Shown here: one piece after another, positions 1-5,361 of the stretch
Position numbering within the stretch: the first letter of the stretch is position 1
Layout: each line of letters opens with the position of its first letter
NCBI GenBank assembly: GCA_016218905.1
Contig: JACRCS010000909.1
Coordinates: forward strand, 1 to 5,361
Direction: 5' to 3'
DNA: 5,361 nt
From: Deltaproteobacteria bacterium
GTDB lineage: Bacteria; Desulfobacterota_C; Deferrisomatia; Deferrisomatales; JACRMM01
Notes under the pieces: generated by a model
The model's input: only the letters and a program-made list of their open reading frames with translations
The model's database searches: none
Told to the model about the DNA's origin: nothing
Made by a program: the position numbers and the translations under genes

Positions 1-948
1 GAGGCCGTGGTCGATCTTCCCGGCGTCGGCCAGGCTCGCCGCCCGGTAGAGGAGCCCGCGGGCCGCCTCCACGTAGGTGGCCATCTCCGCGATCTTGAAC
101 TGGACCCCCTGGAGCGCCGCGAGCGGGGCGCCGAACTGGACCCGGTTCTTGACGTGCTTGATGGCCTTGTCGAGGGCGTTCTGCGCGACGCCCACGCCCT
201 GGGCAGCGACGTGGAGGCGAGTGCGGTTGAAGAACTCCATGAACTGCGTGAACCCCGCCCCGCGGGTCCCGATGAGGTTCTCTTTGGGAACGCGCACGTC
301 CTGGAGGACGACCTCGGCCGTCTCGGACGCACGGATGCCGAGCTTGCCCTTGAGCTTCGTGGCCTTGTAGCCGGGCCGATCGGTTTCGACCATGATGCAG
401 GAGTGCCGCTTGTGGCGGACCTTCTCGTCGGGCTCTGTGAGGCAGAAGACGACCACGTACTTCGCCGAGATGGCGTTCGTGATGAACATCTTGGTGCCGT
501 TGAGGACCCACTCGTCGCCGTCCAGCACCGCCGAGGTGGTCACCGCGGTGACGTCGCTCCCGGCGTCGGGCTCGGTGATGGCCGCGGCCATGATCGCTTC
601 GCCCGTGGTGAGGGGCGTCAGGTACTTCTTCTTCTGCTCCTCGGTCCCATAGAGGAGTACGAGGTCCGAGCCGAAGACGATGGATGTGAGGCTCTGCCCG
701 AGGCCCGGATCCACGCGCCAGAAGGCCTCGCTCACGAGACAGAACTCGAGGTACCCGAGGCCCGCTCCGCCGTACTCCTCGGGGAAGAAGATCCCCTGGA
801 AGCCGAGGTCGGCCGCCATCTTGTAGAGCTCCTTCGGGAACGTCTCCGTCTGGTCCGCCTCTTGGGCGCGCTGGGGGAACTCGCCCTGGGCGAACTCCAG
901 GGCCGCCTTCTGGACGTCGAGCTGTTCCGGGGTCAGATCAAAGCCCAT
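1..948 (-). CDS. Acyl-CoA dehydrogenase (FAD flavoprotein), C-terminus cut by window edge
   Basis: Predicted cytoplasmic flavoenzyme that oxidises an acyl-CoA to the trans-2-enoyl-CoA and passes electrons to an electron-transfer flavoprotein. Translating the minus strand from the ATG at 948-946 gives 316 codons with no stop. Visible in order: an N-terminal helical domain (about 1-115, with FFPEEYGGAGLG at 54-65); the family signature AITEPDAGSD (123-132) opening the middle beta domain; FITNA (155-159) of the flavin region; FFNRTRLHVAAQ (239-250), whose Arg244 matches the Arg near the catalytic base in MCAD-type enzymes; and NRVQFGAPL...Q (268-280), the FAD-binding motif of the C-terminal domain. 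Family members have about 380 residues, so roughly 65 are missing, including the usual catalytic Glu and the second family signature. The start is supported by GAGGAAGA at 960-953. The gene lies 40 bases downstream of a TetR gene on the same strand, so the two are probably cotranscribed. The family is clear; chain length or substrate class cannot be told from this fragment. Confidence 0.95.
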   Translation of the reverse strand, partial: MGFDLTPEQLDVQKAALEFAQGEFPQRAQEADQTETFPKELYKMAADLGFQGIFFPEEYGGAGLGYLEFCLVSEAFWRVDPGLGQSLTSIVFGSDLVLLYGTEEQKKKYLTPLTTGEAIMAAAITEPDAGSDVTAVTTSAVLDGDEWVLNGTKMFITNAISAKYVVVFCLTEPDEKVRHKRHSCIMVETDRPGYKATKLKGKLGIRASETAEVVLQDVRVPKENLIGTRGAGFTQFMEFFNRTRLHVAAQGVGVAQNALDKAIKHVKNRVQFGAPLAALQGVQFKIAEMATYVEAARGLLYRAASLADAGKIDHGL

Positions 949-988
949 GTCGTCTTCCTCTGCGTAAGTAGGATGCTGCAGCAGCCTC

Positions 989-1576
989 CTAGGCGGCGGG
1001 CCCGAGCAGCCCGTGGGAGTAGATCTTGGCGAAGACTTCGGCAAGCTCTCCGGGGTCGATGCGGCCCTCGGGGTCGTACCACTTGAAGATCCAGCTCATG
1101 CCCCCGATGAGGGCGAAGGCGACCGCCGTTTGATCCAGGTGTTCCCGGCGGCGTTCGCCCAGCACCTCGGCGACGATGCCCTTGACGAGCTCCAGGTACT
1201 GCCTCTCCCGCACGACAATCCGGCCACGCAGCTCGGGCCCCAGGGAGTCGCCGGCGGTGGACATGAGCGTGAGCTCGTGCGGATGCGCGGCGAAGAAGCC
1301 GAGATACTTGCGGATCATTTCCCGCATCTTCTCCACGGGCGCGGCGTCCGTAGCGGCGACCTCGCCGATGTCGGCGAGCACGCGGTCCATCACGAACGAC
1401 ATGATCTCGTAGAGCAGTTGCTCCTTGGAGCTGTAGTAGTAGTAGAGAGCGGGCTTGGTGAGACCGAGAGCATCGGCCACCTCCTGCAGGCTCGTCCGCT
1501 CGTACCCCTTCTGAGCGAAGAGCCGCGCTCCCTCACTGAAGATCTGGTCCTTCCGGGCTTCGCGTCTCTCCGACAT
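989..1576 (-). CDS. TetR/AcrR-family transcriptional repressor
   Basis: 195-residue DNA-binding regulator, normal length for the family. The N-terminal domain is typical TetR: a first helix at about 8-24, then the helix-turn-helix around 28-51 (TSLQEVADALGLTKPALYYYYSSK), followed by EQLLYEI. The ALYYYYSSK stretch replaces the commoner LYYHFxSK and comes from a short run of TAC/TAT codons. Residues from about 60 onward form the ligand-binding, dimerising helical domain, ending in WIFKWYDPEGRIDPGELAEV (164-183), the kind of tail seen in many TetR proteins tied to acyl-CoA metabolism. The start ATG at 1576 has GAGGG at 1585-1581 as ribosome binding site. It is immediately upstream of an acyl-CoA dehydrogenase gene, and a strong palindrome lies 14 bases before its start. 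Inference: it represses its own operon and is released by an acyl-CoA or related ligand. The ligand is unknown. Confidence 0.95.
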   Translation of the reverse strand: MSERREARKDQIFSEGARLFAQKGYERTSLQEVADALGLTKPALYYYYSSKEQLLYEIMSFVMDRVLADIGEVAATDAAPVEKMREMIRKYLGFFAAHPHELTLMSTAGDSLGPELRGRIVVRERQYLELVKGIVAEVLGERRREHLDQTAVAFALIGGMSWIFKWYDPEGRIDPGELAEVFAKIYSHGLLGPAA

Positions 1577-1589
1577 TTGACCCTCTGCA

Positions 1590-1611
1590 TTTTACTTACT
1601 GGAAAGTAAAA
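1590..1611. promoter_or_regulatory. Probable TetR operator (22-bp palindrome)
   Basis: TTTTACTT (1590-1597) and AAGTAAAA (1604-1611) are perfect 8-bp inverted arms around the six-base centre ACTGGA. Counting the centre, 9 of 11 positions per half are symmetric. It is AT-rich in a GC-rich background, sits 14 bases upstream of the tetR start codon, and overlaps the predicted -10 and transcription start. Size, symmetry and position are those of a classic TetR-family operator for autoregulation. That the neighbouring TetR protein binds it is inference. Confidence 0.75.
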
Positions 1612-1638
1612 ATAGCCGAGGCTGCCCCGGCTCGTCAA
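1609..1638 (-). promoter_or_regulatory. Predicted sigma70-type promoter of the tetR-acyl-CoA dehydrogenase operon
   Basis: Read on the minus strand, TTGACG (1638-1633) is followed by 18 bases and then TATTTT (1614-1609). Both are close to the TTGACA/TATAAT consensus and the spacing is acceptable. Transcription would begin near 1602, about 26 bases before the ATG at 1576. The -10 element is partly inside the 22-bp palindrome at 1590-1611, so a bound repressor would block RNA polymerase. Seen by eye only; no transcript data. Confidence 0.6.
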
Positions 1639-1686
1639 GGGAAAGGCGTTTGTTTCTGTCGATGGTTTTCGGACCCCGCTTTTGCG

Positions 1687-1726
1687 CGCCGGGAGCGCGA
1701 AGAGAGCGCTTTCCAAGCTCCCGGCG
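1687..1726. repeat. Perfect 10-bp inverted repeat, possible transcript-end hairpin
   Basis: CGCCGGGAGC (1687-1696) is the exact reverse complement of GCTCCCGGCG (1717-1726), with a 20-base loop between. A smaller alternative stem, AGCGC (1694-1698) with GCGCT (1706-1710), overlaps it. It lies 100 bases downstream of the stop of the PagL-like gene and upstream of the tetR promoter, a sensible place to end the pagL-like transcript. Neither strand has a T-run after the stem, so it is not a standard intrinsic terminator. It could be an RNA 3' hairpin or a factor-dependent terminator. Confidence 0.5.
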
Positions 1727-1774
1727 AGCAGCCATAATAACCCTTCTTGTTTGCCGCACGCGAAGCCAGTGCTC

Positions 1775-1816
1775 GGACCTATGGGACCTATGGGACCTAT
1801 GGGACCTATGGGACCT
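1775..1816. repeat. Tandem 9-bp repeat (GGACCTATG, about 4.7 copies)
   Basis: Four perfect head-to-tail copies of GGACCTATG (1775-1810) are followed by a partial copy GGACCT (1811-1816), then GGACCGG. The array ends ten bases beyond the stop codon of the minus-strand PagL-like gene, so it would lie in that gene's 3' untranslated RNA. The unit is a multiple of three and gives Gly-Pro-Met or Asp-Leu-Trp repeats if read on the plus strand, but no credible gene covers it. The perfect copies suggest recent slippage expansion. No spacers are present, so it is not a CRISPR array. Confidence 0.9.
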
Positions 1817-1825
1817 GGACCGGTG

Positions 1826-2374
1826 TCAGAATGCGCAGCCGAAGCGCACGATGTTGAAGAGTATTCCGTCGTTGGGCGACTTGATGCCGCCGTTGGAGAG
1901 GTGCTGGAGCTTGTAGGAGAGGTCGAACCGGCCGAAACGCGTGCCGAGCCCCACGTGGTCCCCGAACTGGAACGCGGTCGAGAACCCCCGGTCGAACATC
2001 GATACCCCGGAGAGGAGGTGGGCGCCGACGGCCGCCTCGAGGTAGGGGGCCCCGAGAAGTCCGGCGGACTTTGCTTCCCAGCGGAAGATCGGCGTGAGGC
2101 CGGCGTCGACGAGCGTCTTGTCGCCCTGCCACGCGCCCAGCGAGAGCTCCCAGGAGCCCCGCAGGCGCCACGACGAGCCCTGCAGGAGGTCGGCGCCCCA
2201 GCCCCAGAGGAACCCCACGCGGGCGAGGGTGGTGCGCTCAATCCCGGCAGCCTGTCCGAATTCTACCGCCAGGAGCTCGGGAGTCGCCCCCGCGCGCGAA
2301 CTCAGCGGGGCAGCGGCGGCGGCGCAGAGGAGAAGGATCCGAAACGTCCGTGGCAACCCCGTGGCCTTTGCCAT
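1826..2374 (-). CDS. PagL-like lipid A 3-O-deacylase family outer-membrane beta-barrel
   Basis: 182-residue predicted outer-membrane protein. PagL enzymes remove the 3-O acyl chain of lipid A in the outer membrane. Residues 1-30 form a signal peptide (Arg9 and Arg13 before a Leu/Ala core, likely cut after AGA at 28-30), leaving a mature protein of about 152 residues, matching the roughly 150-residue eight-stranded PagL barrel. Alternating strands such as WRLRGSWELSLGAW and the terminal Phe182 fit a barrel inserted by the Bam machinery. The diagnostic block is QHLSNGGIKSPNDG (157-170), giving catalytic His158 and Ser160 plus Asn161. The usual third residue, a Glu 12 positions after the Ser, falls on Leu172, so activity is uncertain. 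The start at 2374 has GGGAG at 2386-2382, seven bases upstream. It is divergent from the M16 pair and stands alone on its strand. Family assignment is fairly firm; activity is not. Confidence 0.8.
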   Translation of the reverse strand: MAKATGLPRTFRILLLCAAAAAPLSSRAGATPELLAVEFGQAAGIERTTLARVGFLWGWGADLLQGSSWRLRGSWELSLGAWQGDKTLVDAGLTPIFRWEAKSAGLLGAPYLEAAVGAHLLSGVSMFDRGFSTAFQFGDHVGLGTRFGRFDLSYKLQHLSNGGIKSPNDGILFNIVRFGCAF

Positions 2375-2471
2375 CCTTGCGCTCCCGCTTCACACTGTTC
2401 GACGCACGGCTCGTCTGCGCGCACCGTCCGGGGTGGTGTCAGTCCCACAGAAATTGGAAGAAGGAACGAAC
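2375..2471. other. Divergent intergenic region between PagL-like gene and M16 operon
   Basis: This 97-base gap must hold the 5' signals of both the minus-strand PagL-like gene and the plus-strand M16 pair, unless their promoters lie inside the opposite gene. I find the two ribosome binding sites at its ends, but no convincing -35/-10 pair on either strand and no strong palindrome. Confidence 0.5.
2461..2465 (+). promoter_or_regulatory. Ribosome binding site that decides a TTG start for the M16 gene
   Basis: AAGGA at 2461-2465 stands six bases before TTG at 2472-2474. The other in-frame candidates nearby (GTG at 2433 and 2436, TTG at 2454) have no such site, and the first in-frame ATG downstream would begin inside the peptidase domain. 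Starting at 2472 also puts a complete signal peptide exactly at the N-terminus. Confidence 0.75.
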
Positions 2472-4031
2472 TTGATTCAATCGAAAAGTCGCATCGCCTT
2501 CGTCTATCTCGCGCTCTCCCTCTTCTCCGGGGCGGCGCTCGCCGAATCGTCCGGCAGCCTCGCCGGGCGCGTTCGGGAGCACCGCCTCCCGAACGGCCTC
2601 GTCGTGCTGGCGCTTCGTAAGGCGGGCGCGCCGACCGTGAGCATCCAGATGACCTACCGGGTCGGCGGGGTCGACGAGCTCTCCGGCCGCACCGGCATGG
2701 CCCACATGCTCGAGCACATGCTCTTCAAGGGCACGACGACCCTCGGCACCCAGGACTGGAAGCGGGAGGAGCCGCTCCAGTGCGAGATCGAGAAAGTCGG
2801 CTCCCGACTCGACGCGGAAGCCCGAAAAGGGGAGGGTGCGAACCCCCAGACGGTCGCCGAGCTCTCGAGCCAGCTCTCCGCGCTCCAGCAGGAGCAGACG
2901 GCTTGCGTCGTCAAGGACGCCATCGACGCCATCTACTCCGCCAACGGAGCGGTTGGATTCAACGCCTCGACCTCCGCCGACCTGACGAACTATATCGTCA
3001 GCCTACCGTCGAACCGCCTGGAGCTCTGGGCGGCCATCGAAGCGGAGCGGATGAGGGACCCGGTGCTGCGGGAGTACTACTCGGAGCGCGACGTGGTTCT
3101 CGAGGAGATGCGCCAGCGCGTCGACTGCAATCCCGACGGCCAGCTCCATCAGGCACTCCTCGCAGAGGCCTTCACGGCGCACCCGTACCGCAATCCGGTG
3201 ATCGGTTGGCCTTCCGACGTCCAGCATCTCGACGTCCTCGCCACCCGCGACTTCTACCGCAGCCACTACGGTCCGAACAACGCCGTCATCGCGGCGGTGG
3301 GAGATCTGGATCCGGACGCCTTCTTCGCGCTGGTGGACCGCTACTTCGGCCCTCTGCCTCCCGGCGAGAAGCCGCCCACGATCCTGACCCAGGAGCCGTC
3401 CCAGCCGGGTCCCAAGCGAGTCGAGGTCCTCTTCGACGCGCAGCCGAAGGTGGCGCTGGCCTACCACAAGCCGACGCTCCCCCACCGGGACGACTACGTC
3501 TTCGACGTCGTCGAGGCGCTCCTCACCGACGGGCGCTCCTCTCGCCTTCCCCGGGAGCTGGTGGACCGCCAGCGGCTCGCGGTGCGCGTCGACGCGGTGA
3601 ACGGCGTGCCGGGGGCCCGCTACCCGAACCTCTTCGTCCTGTACGCCACTCCGGCCCCGGGGGTGGATCCGGACCGGCTCATCGCGGCCGTGGAGGCCGA
3701 GTTGCGGCGGCTGGCCGACCCGACGCCGTCCCCGGATGAGCTCCGGCGCGTCCTGCGGCGGCTCGAGGCGGCGAAGGTCCGCCGGCTCACCTCGAGCGCC
3801 GGCCTCGCCGGTCAGCTCGCCTACTTCCAGGCCGTGACGGGCGATTGGCGGTACGTGGAGGAGCACCCGAAGGTGCTCGCGACGGTGACGGCGGAGGAAG
3901 TGAGCGCCGCCGCGTTGAAGTACTTCGTGCCCCGGAATCGCACGATCGCCGTGCTCCGCTCGCCCGCGCCCGAGGCCCAGAAGGAGGCGCCCAAAGACGC
4001 TCCCCAGGCGATCGTGAAGGAGGACAAGTGA
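2472..4031 (+). CDS. M16-family zinc metallopeptidase, catalytic subunit, exported
   Basis: 519-residue predicted periplasmic zinc endopeptidase, of the family that digests peptides inside a closed two-part chamber. A TTG start is chosen (see its ribosome binding site). Residues 1-24 are a signal peptide (Lys5 and Arg7, hydrophobic core, cut after ALA at 22-24), with no lipobox cysteine. The inverted zinc motif HMLEH is at 78-82 (ligands His78, His82; catalytic Glu81), followed by FKGT. NASTS is at 164-168, and SERDVVLEE (204-212) supplies the distal ligand Glu212. HPYRNPVIGW (237-246) ends the first domain; the second M16 domain runs from about 252 to 495, then a Pro/Ala/Lys-rich tail. Between HxxEH and NASTS is an extra helical stretch, about 90-150, with Cys104 and Cys145, so the HxxEH-to-Glu distance is far longer than the usual 76 or so. 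The Arg/Tyr pair of the second domain is absent (Gln367, Val371). The stop overlaps the next gene, which supplies that pair, so it probably acts as a heterodimer. Its natural substrate is unknown. Confidence 0.93.
   Translation: MIQSKSRIAFVYLALSLFSGAALAESSGSLAGRVREHRLPNGLVVLALRKAGAPTVSIQMTYRVGGVDELSGRTGMAHMLEHMLFKGTTTLGTQDWKREEPLQCEIEKVGSRLDAEARKGEGANPQTVAELSSQLSALQQEQTACVVKDAIDAIYSANGAVGFNASTSADLTNYIVSLPSNRLELWAAIEAERMRDPVLREYYSERDVVLEEMRQRVDCNPDGQLHQALLAEAFTAHPYRNPVIGWPSDVQHLDVLATRDFYRSHYGPNNAVIAAVGDLDPDAFFALVDRYFGPLPPGEKPPTILTQEPSQPGPKRVEVLFDAQPKVALAYHKPTLPHRDDYVFDVVEALLTDGRSSRLPRELVDRQRLAVRVDAVNGVPGARYPNLFVLYATPAPGVDPDRLIAAVEAELRRLADPTPSPDELRRVLRRLEAAKVRRLTSSAGLAGQLAYFQAVTGDWRYVEEHPKVLATVTAEEVSAAALKYFVPRNRTIAVLRSPAPEAQKEAPKDAPQAIVKEDK
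4017..4023 (+). promoter_or_regulatory. Strong ribosome binding site for the second M16 gene
   Basis: AAGGAGG at 4017-4023 is a full anti-16S match, seven bases before the ATG at 4031. It lies inside the end of the upstream gene. Together with the shared A of TGATG (stop 4029-4031, start 4031-4033) it points to coupled translation of the two subunits. Confidence 0.85.
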
Positions 4032-5361
4032 TGGCCCGGAGTCTCCGCTCGCTCCTCCTGGCGTGCCTCGTCGCCTCCGCGGCGGCGCCCGCTCTGGCCG
4101 CTCCGGCGCCGGGGGCGCCCGCCCCTGCGGCGGCGCGCGTCCCCCTCGACATCGCGAAACTCACGCAATCGGCCCTCAGCTTCTCGCCGCCCCAGGTCCA
4201 GCGCGCGCGGCTCTCCGGCGGGGCGAGCGTGTTCCTCCTCGAAGACCACGACGTGCCGCTCGTCCGCATCTTCCTCGCGTTTCGCGGCGGCTCGGTTCAC
4301 GACCCCGCGGAGAAGGCGGGCCTCGCCCAGGTGACGGGCCTCGCCTGGCGCACGGGCGGAACCGCCGCGCGGCCGCCCGAGGCGTTCGACGAGGCGCTGG
4401 AGGGCCAGGGCATCGAGCTCTCCCTCTCCTTCGGCCGCGACTCGGGCAGCGCGAGCCTCTCGCTCCTCCCGGACCAGGTGGACCGGGGCCTGTCGCTCCT
4501 CTCCGAGCTCCTCCGGACCCCGGCGTTCCGGCAGGACCGCGTCGGCTGGGCCGTCACGCGCATCGCCGAGTCGCTCCGCCGGGAAGCCGACGAGCCCATG
4601 CCGCTCGCCTTCCGCGAGGCCCGAAGGGCGCTCTACCAGGGGCACCCGCGCGGCACCGTCGCCACCCAGGAGACCGTCCGGAAGGTGACGCGGGAGGACG
4701 TGCTCGCCCTGCATGGAAAGGTCGTCGAAGAGAGCGCGTGGGCCGTCGGCGTGGTGGGGGACTTCCGGTCCGAGGAGCTCCTGAAGGCCCTCGACCGCTA
4801 CCTGGGGATGCTGCCCGCCGAGAACAAGGCCTTCCCTTCCACCCCTCAGCCTCCTCTGCCCAAGACCCGGCTCGTCCTCGTTCCCAAGGCGCTCCCCCAG
4901 GCGACGATCCTCTGGGCCCGGTTCGCGCCACCGCGCACGGCGCCGGACTTCTATTCGCTGGCGTTGGCCGACTACCTTTTCGGCTCGGGGGGCTTCCAGT
5001 GCCGACTGGCTCGGGAGATCCGGTCCAGCCGGGGGCTCGCCTACAGCGTCGGCGGGTTCTACGACGCGCAGGCGGAGTTCGGGATCCTCGGTGCGCACGC
5101 CCAGACCAAGAAGGAGTCCATCCGCGAGGTCCTCGGTCTCGTGCGGGACCTGACGGCCCGCTCGGCCGCGGAGGGGTACACGCCGCAGGAAGTCGCCTCC
5201 GCCAAGGAGTCGCTCGTCAATCGCCACGTCTTCAAGTACCAGGACCCTGCCGACCTCGTCCGGAGCGAGATGGGGCTCTTCCTGGACGGGCTCCCGCTCG
5301 ATCTGCCCTCCCGCTATCTGCCGCAGATCCAGGCGCAGTCGCCGGAGGCGGTCTCCCGGGC
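4031..5361 (+). CDS. M16-family peptidase-like protein, non-catalytic partner subunit, exported, 3' end cut by window edge
   Basis: 443 complete codons are visible with no stop before the right edge; related subunits have about 450-480 residues, so little is missing. Residues 1-23 are a signal peptide (Arg3 and Arg6, Leu/Ala core, cut after ALA), followed by an Ala/Pro-rich linker to about 36. The first M16 domain (about 55-235) aligns with the family, but the zinc motif is gone: in GLAQVTGLAWRTGG (97-110) the HxxEH positions hold Gln100, Gly103 and Leu104, so it should not bind catalytic zinc. The second domain (about 240 onward) keeps RLAREIRSSRGLAYSVGG (325-342) with Arg334 and Tyr338, the pair that holds the substrate backbone in M16 enzymes. 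The upstream gene shows the reverse pattern. In family terms this is the regulatory or substrate-holding half of a heterodimer, as described for periplasmic M16 pairs from Sphingomonas. It overlaps the upstream stop by one base and has its own strong ribosome binding site. Confidence 0.92.
   Translation, partial: MARSLRSLLLACLVASAAAPALAAPAPGAPAPAAARVPLDIAKLTQSALSFSPPQVQRARLSGGASVFLLEDHDVPLVRIFLAFRGGSVHDPAEKAGLAQVTGLAWRTGGTAARPPEAFDEALEGQGIELSLSFGRDSGSASLSLLPDQVDRGLSLLSELLRTPAFRQDRVGWAVTRIAESLRREADEPMPLAFREARRALYQGHPRGTVATQETVRKVTREDVLALHGKVVEESAWAVGVVGDFRSEELLKALDRYLGMLPAENKAFPSTPQPPLPKTRLVLVPKALPQATILWARFAPPRTAPDFYSLALADYLFGSGGFQCRLAREIRSSRGLAYSVGGFYDAQAEFGILGAHAQTKKESIREVLGLVRDLTARSAAEGYTPQEVASAKESLVNRHVFKYQDPADLVRSEMGLFLDGLPLDLPSRYLPQIQAQSPEAVSR

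Noticed and set aside
975..982. GCTGCAGC palindrome between the TetR and dehydrogenase genes
   Set aside because: Only 8 bp, common by chance in GC-rich DNA, and not placed over any visible promoter.
7..1086. Long plus-strand open frame of 359 codons
   Set aside because: It runs antisense to the acyl-CoA dehydrogenase and the end of the TetR gene, both with clear family motifs. Its translation is low-complexity and rich in Arg, Leu, Gly and Glu, typical of a GC-rich shadow frame.
1433..1444. Trinucleotide repeat (GTA, four copies) in the TetR gene
   Set aside because: It encodes the run of tyrosines in the helix-turn-helix region, where aromatic residues are normal; the run is short and the reading frame is intact.
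1775..1816. Short CRISPR-like array
   Set aside because: The units are only 9 bp and directly adjacent, with no spacers and no cas genes nearby.
1390..2241. Minus-strand 283-codon frame spanning the tetR start, the intergenic region and the PagL-like gene
   Set aside because: It is out of frame with both real genes, crosses the operator and the repeat array, and its sequence is Ser/Arg/Pro-rich with no recognisable domain.
2094..2471. Upstream ATG extension of the first M16 gene (126 extra residues)
   Set aside because: The extension overlaps the PagL-like gene in antisense, has no family similarity, and would bury the signal peptide. TTG at 2472 has a proper ribosome binding site and exposes the signal peptide.
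1682..2620. Plus-strand frame with collagen-like Gly-Pro-Met repeats
   Set aside because: The repeats are just the 9-bp DNA array read in one frame; the rest is antisense to the PagL-like gene and then out of frame with the M16 gene. No sensible start site or conserved domain.
3821..5227. Minus-strand open frame of 468 codons opposite the M16 genes
   Set aside because: The plus strand here encodes two M16 proteins with good motifs. The minus frame is Arg/Gly/Glu-rich without motifs, as expected from high GC at third positions.

Overview
The window comes from a GC-rich bacterium: third codon positions are overwhelmingly G or C, and long spurious open frames run antisense to nearly every gene. 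It is evidently diderm (Gram-negative type), because it encodes a predicted outer-membrane beta-barrel ending in phenylalanine and two exported zinc-peptidase-family proteins. The mix of genes would fit Acidobacteriota, Myxococcota or a related high-GC lineage, but nothing here fixes the phylum.

Left part (1-1638, minus strand): a TetR/AcrR-type repressor gene is followed after 40 bases by an acyl-CoA dehydrogenase gene that runs off the left edge. Upstream of the repressor lies a good sigma70-like promoter (TTGACG, 18 bases, TATTTT). Its -10 element and probable start site are covered by a 22-bp palindrome with perfect 8-bp arms. This looks like an autoregulated two-gene operon for acyl-CoA (fatty or other organic acid) oxidation.

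Middle part (1639-2471): the intergenic stretch 1639-1825 holds a perfect 10-bp inverted repeat and a 9-bp unit repeated four and two-thirds times. It is followed by a minus-strand gene for a PagL-like lipid A deacylase (182 aa). That protein keeps the H-x-S-N motif but appears to have leucine where the catalytic glutamate is expected. A 97-bp gap separates it from the divergent plus-strand genes.

Right part (2472-5361, plus strand): two M16-family genes overlap by one base. The first product has the intact zinc site (HxxEH plus distal Glu) but lacks the Arg/Tyr substrate-binding pair. The second has lost every residue of HxxEH but keeps Arg/Tyr (RGLAY). Together they look like the two obligate halves of a periplasmic heterodimeric peptidase. 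The first half also carries an inserted helical hairpin of about 55 residues with two cysteines placed where they could pair. The second gene is cut by the right edge.

I see no RNA genes, CRISPR arrays, insertion sequences or phage genes. Most of the window is recognisable gene families. The parts worth a second look are the split M16 active site, the altered PagL-like site, the operator and the intergenic repeats.
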